DNA from: Arachis hypogaea
Taxonomy: Eukaryota; Streptophyta; Magnoliopsida; Fabales; Fabaceae
Length of the DNA stretch: 64,000 bases
NCBI RefSeq assembly: GCF_003086295.3
Contig: NC_092051.1
Location: 75,207,772 to 75,271,771, forward strand
Direction of reading: 5' to 3'
The notes under the pieces were generated by a model. The model made no database searches, was not told where the DNA came from, and saw nothing but the letters and a program-made list of their open reading frames with translations. Shown in pieces: positions 21,694 to 32,559 of the stretch. The position numbers and the translations under genes are program-made. Position 1 is the first letter of the stretch. The number at the start of each line of letters is the position of its first letter.

Positions 21694-23033
21694 TGATGAG
21701 AGGAATACCGTTGGTAAGGAATTTCACAAGATTTTCGCGTTGCAAGTATAGCCCTCAACCGACAAATAATTCGCGAATCAAATTTCAAAGGAATTGGTTG
21801 TCACAAGTTCAATCCCAATAAAAGTAACCGAAGTTTTTAAACCTTAGGTCGTCTCACAAGGAATGGGTAAACATGTGCATCAACATTGGTTAGAATTCCG
21901 GGGTTGCAAGTCATGAGCAAGAAATTAAACTAAGAATCCTAACAAGCAAGTAATCTTGAAGTGCAAGAAACTAATTCAAGTGACTAAAGCAAGATGTGAG
22001 CAATTCCAAACTAATAAGGTAACATCCAATATAATTCTACTCTAAAACTAAGCAAATAACTATAACTAAGACAAAGCAATTATGATTTTTGGGTTTTCAA
22101 ATATGAATAAAAAAATTAACTCTTGGCTAGACATGGGAATTGGGGTCACCATCATTGTCTAATAACCATATCTTGACAATTATGAGGAACCAAACTCATT
22201 AATTTTACTTCTATATTTGAAGTATATTAAATTGTTTAGTCAACATCAACCCATATGGTCCAACCTAGCTACTAATTGACTTAGTAATAATAGGCTAGTG
22301 TCAATGGTTATCAAATTGACTACTAAGGGTTCCCAAATCATCAAATCCATTAGACCCAATGACTCAAGTTTATCCAATTCCCTTAGCCTAAGCCAAGAGT
22401 AAGGAGGACTACTCCATAATCAAAGGAAACATTTCATTAAACACATGGTAAGCATTACTAAAAGACATACTCAAAATGCAACTAAATTAAAATTAACAAG
22501 TACCCACTAACAATTATCAATGTAAATTCACTCAAACAACTCAATTAATCATGAAAATCATCAATATAACATTAACAATTCAAGATCCATAAGATTCACA
22601 AAATGGGTAGAAAGTAACAATTGGTAAGAAAACATAAAGCTAACACAAGATCTAAACAAAATTATACTAGGGAATTCAAATTAAGTAATCAAAGCTAGTA
22701 ATTAACAAGATCCAATTCAGAATTTCAACAAGGGAAGATCAAATCAAACTAGATCTAGAGAGGAACAAGGATTTCTCTCTCTAGAAGAACAAAAAACCAA
22801 AAACTAGCTAAAATATGTGTCTAAGTGTGAATGAATGATCCCCCTTTCCCCTAGCATCCTTGGGTCTTTTCCATGCAAAACCAGCTTGAATTTGGGCCTC
22901 TTGAGCCTCAGAAATCACCAGGCACGATTTCCTTTAATGAGGTCACGTGCAGCTTGTCACGCGTACGCGCCATGCGTGTGTGCACTCTGATTATTTTGCG
23001 ATCCACGCGTGCGCACCATGTACGCGTGCGCAC
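21694..23033 (-). repeat. Element E 3' LTR, outer part
   Basis: It starts TGATGAGAGG on the + strand. The first 0.88 kb is the reverse complement of the D LTR (1-884). It ends inside a CG-rich array (about 22958-23033, with cacgcgtacgcgcc and tacgcgtgcgcac), where F is inserted. The LTR resumes at 49266, so the restored length is about 1747 bp. No coding sequence is present. Confidence 0.85.
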
Positions 23034-24561
23034 TGATGAACCGCATATTTTTATGCCGGTTAGAAATTAGTAATGAATCCAATCGTGAGTATAGTCTAAC
23101 CAACACGCAAATATCGCATCAAACAATTCTAAAATCTATGACCGAGAGTGTTGATCCCGGGTCGTTCTCCCTAGGAATTGCCTTAGAATGCACATCATTG
23201 ATTAGGAAAGCTTTTATGGTTTTGGGAGTTGGTGCAAGAATTCGAGCTAACAAAAGCAAACAACAATTAATTGAGATAAAGGCCTTGGCTAAGGGTGAGC
23301 ATTGAAAGTTCAATCATTATAGTTTCCTTCAATTATGATAAGAATTGATTATTGCTTCACTTAGTTAACCCCCTAACAATGGAGGAAAGTCAAGTGAGAG
23401 TAACTAACTTGAGTCACAAGTCCTAGTCTCACCCTAGGGAAGTCTAGCTTTAGTGCACTCCAAGTCAGTTAGCAACTCTCAATTCATAATCTACAATTAA
23501 TATCCACTATTCAAGTGTCTCCAATAACTCAACCCCTAAGCCAAGTAAAAGAAATCTACTCCATATCTAGGGTTGTCATTATCACAAATAATTGGTAGGC
23601 AATCATAGAATACATGATGTAATTGAGAGAAGAAAATTGAATTAAAGCTATCTAATCCACATAATCATCAACAATCAAGCAATTGAATGAAATGACACAA
23701 TTCATTAATCTAAAATCAAGGTAACAAAGTCAAACAAATCTAGATCTAAGAGATTGAATCAAAAGAACATCAATTAAGAGTAGAAGAAGAGTAGATCTAT
23801 GAATTGGCAATGGATCTCACCAAGAAATCCAAGGAGAATTACAATGGGAGAAGTGAAATTCTATAGAGAAGTTGGAGTTTCTCTCTCTAAAAACAAAATG
23901 TAACTAACTCCCTAAAATATCTAGAATTATGACTAATTTTCCTAACACTCCTAATCCTTTGTGTTCTTAAGCTTTTCCCTCCAAAATTATGCTCCAAAAC
24001 AGGGCCTGGGACTCCTTGAAATCGTTGGTCACGTATTTTGATTAAAAAATCACGTGTGTCAATCGACGCGTATGCGCACGGCACGCGTACGCGTCCCTGG
24101 GGTCTTTTTGTGATCTGCGCACAGGCGCACGGTGTGCGGGAGCATCACAGGAGATATGGCCCAGCCATATAAGCGCGCCGGCTCCTCGCTTGGCTCCACT
24201 GCGCTGGCTCTGGGTGTACGCTTCCACGAGTACGCGTAGAGTGTGCGTGCGCGTGCATGTCCAAACTTTAAATCTTTAATTTATTCCATGCTCCCTCCAT
24301 TCAAGCATGCTTCCTTCACTCATCTTAGCCATTTTTGCCCTGTAACTTCTGAAACCACTTAACAAACAGATCAAGGCATCGAATGGTAATAGAGGGGGAT
24401 TACAATATATCAATTTTGATGCAAGAGAAGCATATTTTCATCTATGAGGCAAAATGGGGAAAGGAACACATAATCATGCAGTTTTATATGAATAAGTGTG
24501 GAGAATCATTGACAAAACTCTTAAATCTGTACATGATAAACCCTAAAAATGGGGTTTATCA
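23034..24561 (-). repeat. Element F 3' LTR (1528 bp)
   Basis: It aligns with 47740-49265 with few differences. A CG-rich array lies at about 24055-24260 (gacgcgtatgcgcacggcac, then gcgtacgcgtccc). In sense direction this is about 300-500 bp into U3. No clear TATA box follows; a weak GATATTTTAGGG lies about 135 bp on. The 98-aa + strand ORF at 23009 is a shadow. Confidence 0.92.
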
Positions 24562-24575
24562 ACCTCCCCACACTT
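24562..24575 (-). other. Element F polypurine tract
   Basis: The sense strand reads AAGTGTGGGGAGGT directly before the 3' LTR (TGATAAACCCC). This is the expected position for plus-strand priming. Confidence 0.8.
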
Positions 24576-25276
24576 AAAGTATAGCATGTCCTCATGCTAA
24601 AGAAAAGCAAAAGTTCAAAGGATCACAAGGGAGTATGACTCATGGAATGCAATCTACCTACATGAATGCAACTAGGGTGTATGCTACTATCTACTTGGTC
24701 AAGAGCAATTCAATCTTCCTAGAGCATATATATATATATATATATATACGCACATAGGGCAAGATGATGGACAATGTATGAACTCTACCAATTCTAGTCG
24801 TCGAAGGGAAATATGCATAGCTTGCATAAAGAACGCTCGCGAGAGCCAGGAACAAGGAATTGAGCTTTGAACCCCTCACCGGAAGTATTTGCACTCTATT
24901 CGCTCGGTGTATAGGGTTGATCACACACTCCTCCCCTACTTCATGCTCTTCCAAAATTTGTTCTTCCTCTAACAATCAACAATTATTCTATGCATGCATA
25001 CATATATTATGAGGTCTTTCCTTAGGTTGTAATGGGGTTAGGGTTAAGGTAGGGTTATATATTTGGCTAAGCGGGCTAAAATTTGAATTCCTTGATTAAC
25101 TTGAGCTTCCCACCTCCCCTATATAACATTCTATAGAATTATGTACTAACCTAACTACTCATTCCTCACTTTTTCATATACTCATGCATTTACTTTTGAT
25201 CATTATACATATGCATTGATTTGTCTCTAAACCTTACTTTGAGGTATTTTGTCCCCTTTTATTACTTTTCTTTTTT

Positions 25277-25320
<44 letters not shown>

Positions 25321-26143
25321 CTTCCTTTTCTTTTCTTGTCTTTTCTCCTTTTTTTTTCTATACACATATGTGTATATATGTATATATTATTTTTTTTTTA
25401 ACATTATATAAGAATGTCAATGCATAAGGTCTATACATTTAATCAACACATGAGTATGTATCCACTTCCCAATATTTTCAACAAAAACAACATGCTCTTA
25501 CCTCAACCAATGCTCCCCCCCGTTTTTCCACACTTGAACGGCACACACGCACTAGCCTAAGCTAATCAAGGATTCAAATAGGGACATTCATAGTTTTTCG
25601 CCTTTGGCTTGTGATGTTCTAAAATTAAGAATAAGCGGGTTAAGCCTAGGCTCAAAATTGGTTGCAAAGGTTGTTATTAGGTAAGTTCATTTGGGTAAGT
25701 AGCTAAGTGAATTGATGGCCTCAATCATGTACATGCATTCATACATATAACAATGGACATATCGAGTCAAACAAATTAAAGATCACAATCATTGAGAGAG
25801 AACAATGCACACAAGAAGGGAAGTAAGTGGTTATAAGATGTAACCATGCAATTAGGCTCAAAACTCACTTGCTTGTGTTCTTGACTCAAAATCCATGTTC
25901 CAAATTACATTCTTCGAACAAGATTAGCAAAACAAAATTTTTTTTTCAAAATTGGTAGGGTCGCCCTAAAATTCTAGTTTTCTAGGAGAGAAGTCATTAC
26001 TATAACCAAGTGGATTTATTAAGAGATACTAATATGCAAAAGGGTTAAAAAGGTGAAAAACGTAATTATGCAATCTTTCCTAATTAACAAAAGAGATTTA
26101 AAATTTATTCGGGTGTTACCTATGAAGACTGGTCGGCCGACCG
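24576..26143 (-). other. Element F distal 3' non-coding region with AT microsatellites
   Basis: No credible ORF is present. It carries an (AT)n run at 24726-24748 and a longer one at 25281-25318 (19 AT units). It aligns loosely with the same regions of E (49688-51230) and H (30818-32260), for example around ggttgtaatggggttagggt. The small ORF 25221-25427 is the microsatellite read through. Confidence 0.6.
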
Positions 26144-26154
26144 ACCTCCCACAC

Positions 26155-27334
26155 TTAGAAGTTGGCACGGTCCTCCGTGCCTTGAGTGAGACGCAGTGGT
26201 TGATCAGCTTCCGATTGTCCATCCTCTTCTTTATTATCGCTTTCTTCATTATCGGTGCCGGTGGACGTGGAAATTTCCGTTTCGGCCATAGTTGGTGTTA
26301 GGCAACTTAGAAGCTTCTTGACAAAAGCGTATCGGCATTGGTTACGCCGCTCATAACGGTCCTTCGATCAAGTAGTGGGAATGCTCATGGGGATGGCTAA
26401 GGTCAGCTCTTCGGTGTCTGCCGGAGGGTAAAGATATCTCCCGTTCGGAACAACATCACCATCCATCAAGATCATGGCCCTTCGATCCTTGGACTCTTGG
26501 GGAACACCGGCTGCGACAACTAAGTCGGTCACTAGAGTGGGAAAGGGTAGGTTCTCCTTTGCGTGATGCGGCCCATAGCTTGGCAAATGAGAAGGGGAAT
26601 ATGCACCGGTGTCTCTGTGAGGACACACCAAACCAACAAGGCTAACTCGGCAGTGATAGATGAGCCATGGGTGCTTGGGAGCACATAGTGGGCCAGAATT
26701 TGGGCCATGCCTGAGCCTCTCTAGTGAGAAAACATGCGGTGATACCCTTGGGCCGGGGTCTCATCCTTCCTTGAATCCAGAATGATTCGGGTATAGCAAT
26801 GACCTTGAGGATGGCATCCCAATCAAATGCATATTGGCACCGTGCCGACAAAATCTCTTGATAAGCATCAATCCCTTCTGCTAATGGTCCGGTCTTAAGC
26901 ACACATTGAATGGCCTCCTCCGTGACGGGAACTTGCTTTCGGTGAACAAATACCGACGTAAGGGAAGAGGAGTGGTAGTTAGTGTAAAATTCAACCACCC
27001 AAGACAAGTTTGCCTCCCGAGGCTTCCTCAATAGGAACTTCCATTGTCGCCGTTCGATGCGGGGCATGATGAGCGGGAGGACATGAGCCGGAGGGGAAAG
27101 GAAAGGCTCTGCATGATAGTTCCTTGGTTTGATCAAGGGGTAGACAAGTTCGCAATAGCGGTCGGGGAACTTGTTTGGATCCCTAGTCGGATTGTCCTTT
27201 TCCAAAACATCAATGTTAGCAACACTCCTTGTCTTATTGGGGAGGGGCTTGGCTCTAGGTGCTTGTTATGCTTTGCTAATGGACCGTGACGGTGCCTTCT
27301 TGGGTGCCTTTCTATTGTCTCGTTTGATCACCAT
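26155..27334 (-). pseudogene. Element F ORF3 in env position; likely putative plant transposon protein domain
   Basis: This is the third ORF, downstream of integrase and in sense. The ATG at 27332-27334 begins MVIKRDNRKAPKKAPSRS and meets a TAA after 22 codons. The same frame continues with DPNKFPDRYCELVYPLI, LPLIMPRIERRQWKFLL, ANLSWVVEFYTNYHSSSL, SVFVHRKQVPVTEEAIQCVL, then after frame breaks AKENLPFPTLVTDLVVAAGV and a tail DRYERRNQCRYAFVKKLL ending EDRANF. The layout (basic N-term, W-V-x-F-Y block, V-F-V-x-x-K-x-V-P block, LPFPTL block, coiled tail) matches what I recall of the domain named putative plant transposon protein. I see no signal peptide or membrane segment. Function unknown. Confidence 0.65.
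26165..26180 (-). other. Hairpin at the ORF3 stop of F
   Basis: The sense strand reads GCACGGAGGACCGTGC, a 6-bp perfect stem with loop AGGA, just before the terminal ORF3 codons and the internal PPT copy (26144-26156, sense AAGTGTGGGAGGT). The E copy at 51255-51270 has the same stem-loop. Confidence 0.6.
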
Positions 27335-28513
27335 CCTAGAAAAGAGGGAAAGATGGTGAAATTAAGTCCAAAGAAGCACTAAGAAATAATAAGCATGCTA
27401 GTGACAAAACATAAGAGAATAAGTGACTCAGATACATGACAGCTGCAACATGTAACTAAGGCAATAATGAAAATCATGGTTAATCACAAGCATGTGATGT
27501 ATGAGTGGTATATGCATGCAAACAAGAAGCATGAGAAGCACACACTCTTAACAACAATAGCAATAAGTGAGAACTAGGGGATGAGCATGTAGAAATGAAG
27601 TAAGAAATGTAGTAAGCTCAATGCACATATGAACAAGCAAGTGAAAGAGAAAGAACACCAAAAAAAGAGGAGCTAAATCAAATGTAACACCAAAAATTCA
27701 TGTGGGTCTTCCATCAAACACTTATTGTGCATCTCTTGTTATAGCAAAAATTGAGAGAAGGGTGACAATGTAACATCCCATAAAGCATCATCAATCATCA
27801 TGACTTACCACATATTGCAAAAGAACGCAAATAAGTCAAACCAACTCATCAATGCAAGAAGAATCTCTTCTTGTAACACCCATAAGAAAATGAAAAGAAA
27901 TCAAGAAAAATCAACAAACAAAACAAGAAAATTTAACAAATAAAGAAAACATGAATGAAACTAACTAAGAGGAAGAGTAAGGGAATATAACTAAGAAAAG
28001 GAAAAAGGAAAAAAGAAAACTAAACAAGAATAGAATTGAGGAGTACCTTGAGAGGAAGAGGAGAAATGGGGTATGAAAGTGAGAGAAAAGGTAGTGAAGA
28101 GCATGAGAGAAGAGAGGAGAGAGAGAGGTGTGGGATCACCGGAGGTGGTGGTTACCGCCGGTGGTGGCGGAGAAGTAGTAGAGAGGGTAGAAGAGGGTAG
28201 AAGTGGAGAAGAAGTGTGGTGGTAAGAAGAAAGAAAGAAAATTGAAGGAGAAAAGCGCGTTCTAATGCAATTGGTTCGTGGAACCAACGCGCGCGCGCCA
28301 TGCACAATTAACTCAATGCAAAACCTAAAGAAGGGGTGTTCTTCTACCACACAATCAATTCATTCATTGAAAAATCAATGCAAGTCTTCATGAAAAAATT
28401 ATCCAAGGTATTCACAATTAACTCTAATCAAATAAGACTATAGCTAAGCAATCGCAAAACAATCAAGAGTTTAAGAACTATATACGAGGGGCGAAAATGA
28501 TAGATCTCACCAT
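27335..28513 (-). other. Element F spacer between integrase and ORF3
   Basis: This A-rich (on the + strand), non-coding leader lies in front of ORF3. Near 28255-28310 it has a short CG-rich block (aacgcgcgcgcgcc) and a small palindrome ttggttcgtggaaccaa (28271-28287). Element E has a comparable CG-rich block in the same place (53230-53705). Confidence 0.5.
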
Positions 28514-28531
28514 GGTGGGGTGTCTCCCACC
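28514..28531 (-). other. Conserved post-pol hairpin (element F copy)
   Basis: The sense strand reads GGTGGGAGACACCCCACC, a 6-bp stem GGTGGG/CCCACC, 38 nt after the integrase stop. Relative to A and D (GTTGGG/CCCAAC) one T-A pair is replaced by G-C on both arms. Confidence 0.65.
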
Positions 28532-28568
28532 TAGCACTTTTGTTTAATGTCCTTAAGTTGGACTTCCA

Positions 28569-29415
28569 CTAGCTCATTGCTCTTTGCTCTTTGCCAAGAG
28601 GTGCATCTTCCAAAAGGAATACCTCTATCTCTTTGTTTCTCTTCATTTTCTCACCATGATACAACTTGAGACGGTACCCATTGACCTTGAAGATATCCGA
28701 ACTCGAAGGATGGCACAAATGGTAAACCCCATAGGGTTCCGCTTTCACTATTTGATACAGGCCTTCCCATTTTGACCTTAGTTTTCTGGGCAACAATCTC
28801 AAACTAGAATTGTAAAGAAGGACTAGATCACCAGCTTTAAATTCTTTACCTCTTATGTTCCTATCAAGCACGGCTTTCATTTTCTCCTTGTAAAGTCTAG
28901 AATTCTCATAAGCTTCAAGCCTCAAACATTCCAACTCCGCTAGTTGTAGCTTCCTCTCAATTCCGGCTCCACCCAAACTTGGATTGCACTCCTTAATGGC
29001 CCAATATGCCTTGTGCTCTATCTCCATCGGTAAGTGGCAAGCCTTGCCATATACCAACCGAAAGAGACTCATGCCAATTGGCATTTTGTATGCCGTTCAG
29101 TAGGCCCATAATGCATCGGTGAGCTTAGCACTCCAATCTTTCCTACTGGGTTTCACAATCCTCTCCAAGATGCGTTTAATCTCTCGATTGGAAACCTCGG
29201 CTTGGCCGTTTGTTTGTGGGTGGTAGGTCGTGGCTACATTATGCATGATGCTATATTTCTTCATGAGCCCTTCCATTCTTTTATTACAAAAATGTGAACC
29301 TTGATCGGTTACGATGGCTCGTGGCGACCCAAATCTACAAACGATATTGTTTCTCAATAAAGAAAGGTCCACGTTAGCATCATCCGTCCGGGTGGGTATC
29401 GCTTCTACCTACTTG
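28569..29415 (-). pseudogene. Element F integrase, C-terminal two thirds
   Basis: The frame 29372-29097 has [20 protein letters not shown] (second Asp), [20 protein letters not shown] (Glu) and LTDALWAY. A stop at 29096 is followed by 29084-28569 with [51 protein letters not shown] and FKVNGYRLKLYHGE. The N-terminal part is at 45893 onward, across element H. A TGG-to-TAG change falls at the Trp of KWVEAI beside the H insertion site. Apart from these stops the core is well kept. Confidence 0.93.
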
Positions 29416-29420
29416 GACAC

Positions 29421-30802
29421 TGGCGTTAGGATTTTTGCTGGTAAAGAATTTTATAAAAATAATCGCATTGTAGATATAGTTTCTAAACCGACAGAAATCC
29501 CTTCGTACAAACGTTTTGGTTGTCACAAGTAACAAACCCCTAAATAAATTGATAACCGAAGTATTTAAACCTTGGTTTGTCTTCTCAAGGAACTGCAGGG
29601 AAGTATGTTCTTATTATTGGTTATGAAGATTGTAAATTGGGGTTTTGAAAGTAAGGAACGAGTAATTTAAATGACAAGTAAAATAAATAAATAACTATAA
29701 AACACACTTTTGGCAAGTTATGAGAAATTGGAAGTCCTATCCTAATTATCCTTATCAATGGTAATGAGAATTGAGTCTTACTCCCACTTAGTTAGCCTTT
29801 ACTAAAGCAAGGGAAGATCAAGTGGATTAATTAGTCTGACTTTCAGGTTCTAGTCAATTCCTAAGAAAGGACTGGAATTATTGAAGTTCAATTCAATTAG
29901 CAAAGATAACAATTATCGATCACGTTGAGTTTGATAACTCCTGAGTTACTGATTTCTTAACCAAGACAAAAAAGGGAAAAGTAAATTTACTCGAATAAAA
30001 ATATCTTCAGGTTCGAAGTAACAGTAACATAAGCAAAAGAGAGCAATTATAAACTGAAATACCTCAAACAACATTAATTAAAGGAATAATCTGTAACATA
30101 GAAAAGTGCACAAATTAAATTGAGAAAATAATTAATTAAAAGGAATGTTGAACTTGATAGAAATGGGCAATTATGAAAGTGAGAAAAATCCTAAATCTTA
30201 ATCCTAAGAGAGAGAGGAGAGAACATCTCTCTAAAAACTACATCTAAATCATGAAAAGTGAATAATTAGAGACTCTCCTTTGAATGGATGCATTCCCCCA
30301 CTTTATAACCTCTAATCTGTGCTTTCTACACTTGGATTTGGGCCAAAAAGGGCTTCAGAAATCACTGGGAGCATTTTTTGTAATTTCTGGTGCGTGGCCT
30401 CTGTCACCCGTCCGCGTGGGTCACGCGGTCGCGTCATCTGGAGTTTTCCTTATCACGCGTTCGCTTCAATCATGCATCCGCGTCATCTGCGTTCTGCTCA
30501 AGGCGCGCGCTCGCGTCATTCACGCGTTCGCGTCGCTGTCAGTTTCTTCAAAAACTCCATTTTGTGCTTTCCTTCCATTTTTTGTATGTTTCCTTTCCAT
30601 CCTTTAAGTCATTCCTGCCTTAGAAGATCTGAAACTACTCAACACACAAATCACGGCATCGAATGGTAATAAAGGGTAATTAAAATAATTATTCTTAAAG
30701 AAGGGAAAGTAAAACCATGCAATTAACATGAATAAGTGAGTCAAGGATTGAATAAATCACTTAAATTAGGCACAAAATATATCATAAAATATGGGTTTAT
30801 CA
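29421..30802 (-). repeat. Element H 3' LTR (1382 bp)
   Basis: It starts TGGCGTTAGGATTTT and ends GGGTTTATCA. In sense order there is a CG-rich array (30540-30405), then a TATA box (sense TATAAAG, 30301-30307) about 100 bp on. The overlapping + strand ORFs 30284-30669 are translations of the array and are rejected. Confidence 0.93.
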
Positions 30803-32554
30803 AACCTCCCCACACTTAAACATTAGCATGTTCTCATGCTATGCTCAAGAGAAGCTATAAAGGAGTAAAGAAAAATGATAGAGAGTATGCAATGCAACCT
30901 ATCTATGTGAATGCAACTACATGCAAAATGTTTCTACCTACTTAGTTTAAAAGTAAATAAATTCTCCAAGAATAAATATGAACTGGATTTCACTAATTCA
31001 AATCATAAAAATGAAGTACAAATAGACTTGTAGAAGAAAATAGCTCATGAAAGCTGGGAACAAAGAATTGAGCATCGAACCCTCACTGGAAGTGTATGCA
31101 CTCTAATCACTCAAGTGTTTTAGGTTCGATTCTCTCAATTCTCTACTAACCTTGCTTTCTAAGGCTTGCTCTTCATCTAATAATCAACATAAATTTAATG
31201 CACAGATACACATATCAAGAGGTCCTTTAAAGGTTGTAATGGGGTTAGGGTCAAGGTAGGATTGTATTTGGCCAAGTGGACTAAAATCTGAATCATTAAT
31301 TAACTTAAACTTTTCACCTAACTTTAGACAATCCATGTAATCATAATACCACATCTAACTATCCATTAACCATATTTTCCACATATTCATGCATTCTAAT
31401 TTCAAGTACAGTACATATGCATTGCTTTCACCACTTACTTTGGGGCATTTTGTCCCCTTTTTGCTTAATTGCTCTTTTTTTCTTTTCTTTTTCTCACTTC
31501 TTTTTTTATTTATATATATATATATATTTATCTTTTCTTTTATTTTCCTCAATGCATATGATTAAATTATTGGATGCATGAATCATGTCCTAAACATTTC
31601 TTTCACATTTTTAGAAAATTCTAACATACTCAATTCTCAAACCAAATGTTTCCGAATTCACTTTCCCACACTTAATTCATGAGCACTCTAACTAGTCTAA
31701 GCTAATCAAGGATTCAAATTAAGGACATTATTGTTTTCCGATTAGAGTTAATGATGTGCTAAAGTAAAGAACAAAGGGGTATAATAGGCTCCACATTGGT
31801 TTGCAAGGAATAATGAAAGGGTATGGCCATATGGGTATGTAAGCTCAGTAAAACAAAGGCCTCAATCATGTAAGTGTATGCATACATCAAATAATGGAAA
31901 TATAGAATTAAGCAAGACAAAGATCACAATTTTTGAAAGAAAAAAGCACACACCAAAAATAAAATATTGGTTGGTAAAATGCAACCAATTCAAATAGGCT
32001 CAAAAATCTCACAGGTTTTGTGTGTTCGAGCTCTAAACCATGTTCCAGTATAATATTTCTTCAAACAAGTGTAACATTAAATTTTATTCAAATTAGTGAA
32101 ATGCTCTAAAAGGTTTCTTGAAAAAGAAAATATTACTTTAACCAAGTGGTAAAATATGCACAAAATCAAATAATCATGCAATCAAACATGCAAATGCAAC
32201 AACTAACAAGGAAAATAAACCATTGGTGTTGAGATAGAAGAGTAACTAACCTATGGAGATTGATATCAACCTCCCCACACTTAAAGATTGCACCATCCTC
32301 GGTTCATGCTGAGATATGCAGGTGGACGGGTTATTCCAACTAATGCTTTTCTTCAAGGATTGTGCAGATGGACTTGTTTGTCTTTCCTTTTAGAAGTTTC
32401 TCCCTTTTTCCGTCTTGGTGGCCAGCCAGAAAGAAGAGAAAAAGAAGAACAGTAATCCAGAAATAAAGATAAAATAAAATATGGTTGGGTTAATGCCAGA
32501 TAATGAGGGTCTCAATTACATGGTAGCTACAACATGCAAATGAGAAAACAGTAG
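30803..32554 (-). other. Element H PPT, distal 3' region and internal PPT copy
   Basis: The sense strand reads AAGTGTGGGGAGGTT beside the LTR (30803-30817). A copy lies at 32268-32282, and the shared run ATCAACCTCCCCACACTT (+ strand) includes the bases that form the LTR edge at F's terminal PPT. The region between is AT-rich and non-coding, with an (AT)n run near 31512-31528. AAGTA (32555-32559) is the left target duplication of I. Confidence 0.65.
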
Positions 32555-32559
32555 AAGTA

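Noticed and set aside
25221..25427. 68-aa ORF with an Ile/Tyr repeat
   Set aside because: It is the (AT)n microsatellite read as alternating Ile and Tyr.
26155..27334. Retroviral envelope gene
   Set aside because: The position fits an env, but I see no signal peptide, no transmembrane segment, and no cleavage or glycosylation pattern. The conserved blocks resemble a plant transposon domain instead.
30284..30669. Overlapping + strand ORFs of 77-116 aa, repeated at 45280-45669
   Set aside because: They are antisense translations of the CG-rich array in the H LTR, in several frames at once, and differ between the two LTRs by indels.
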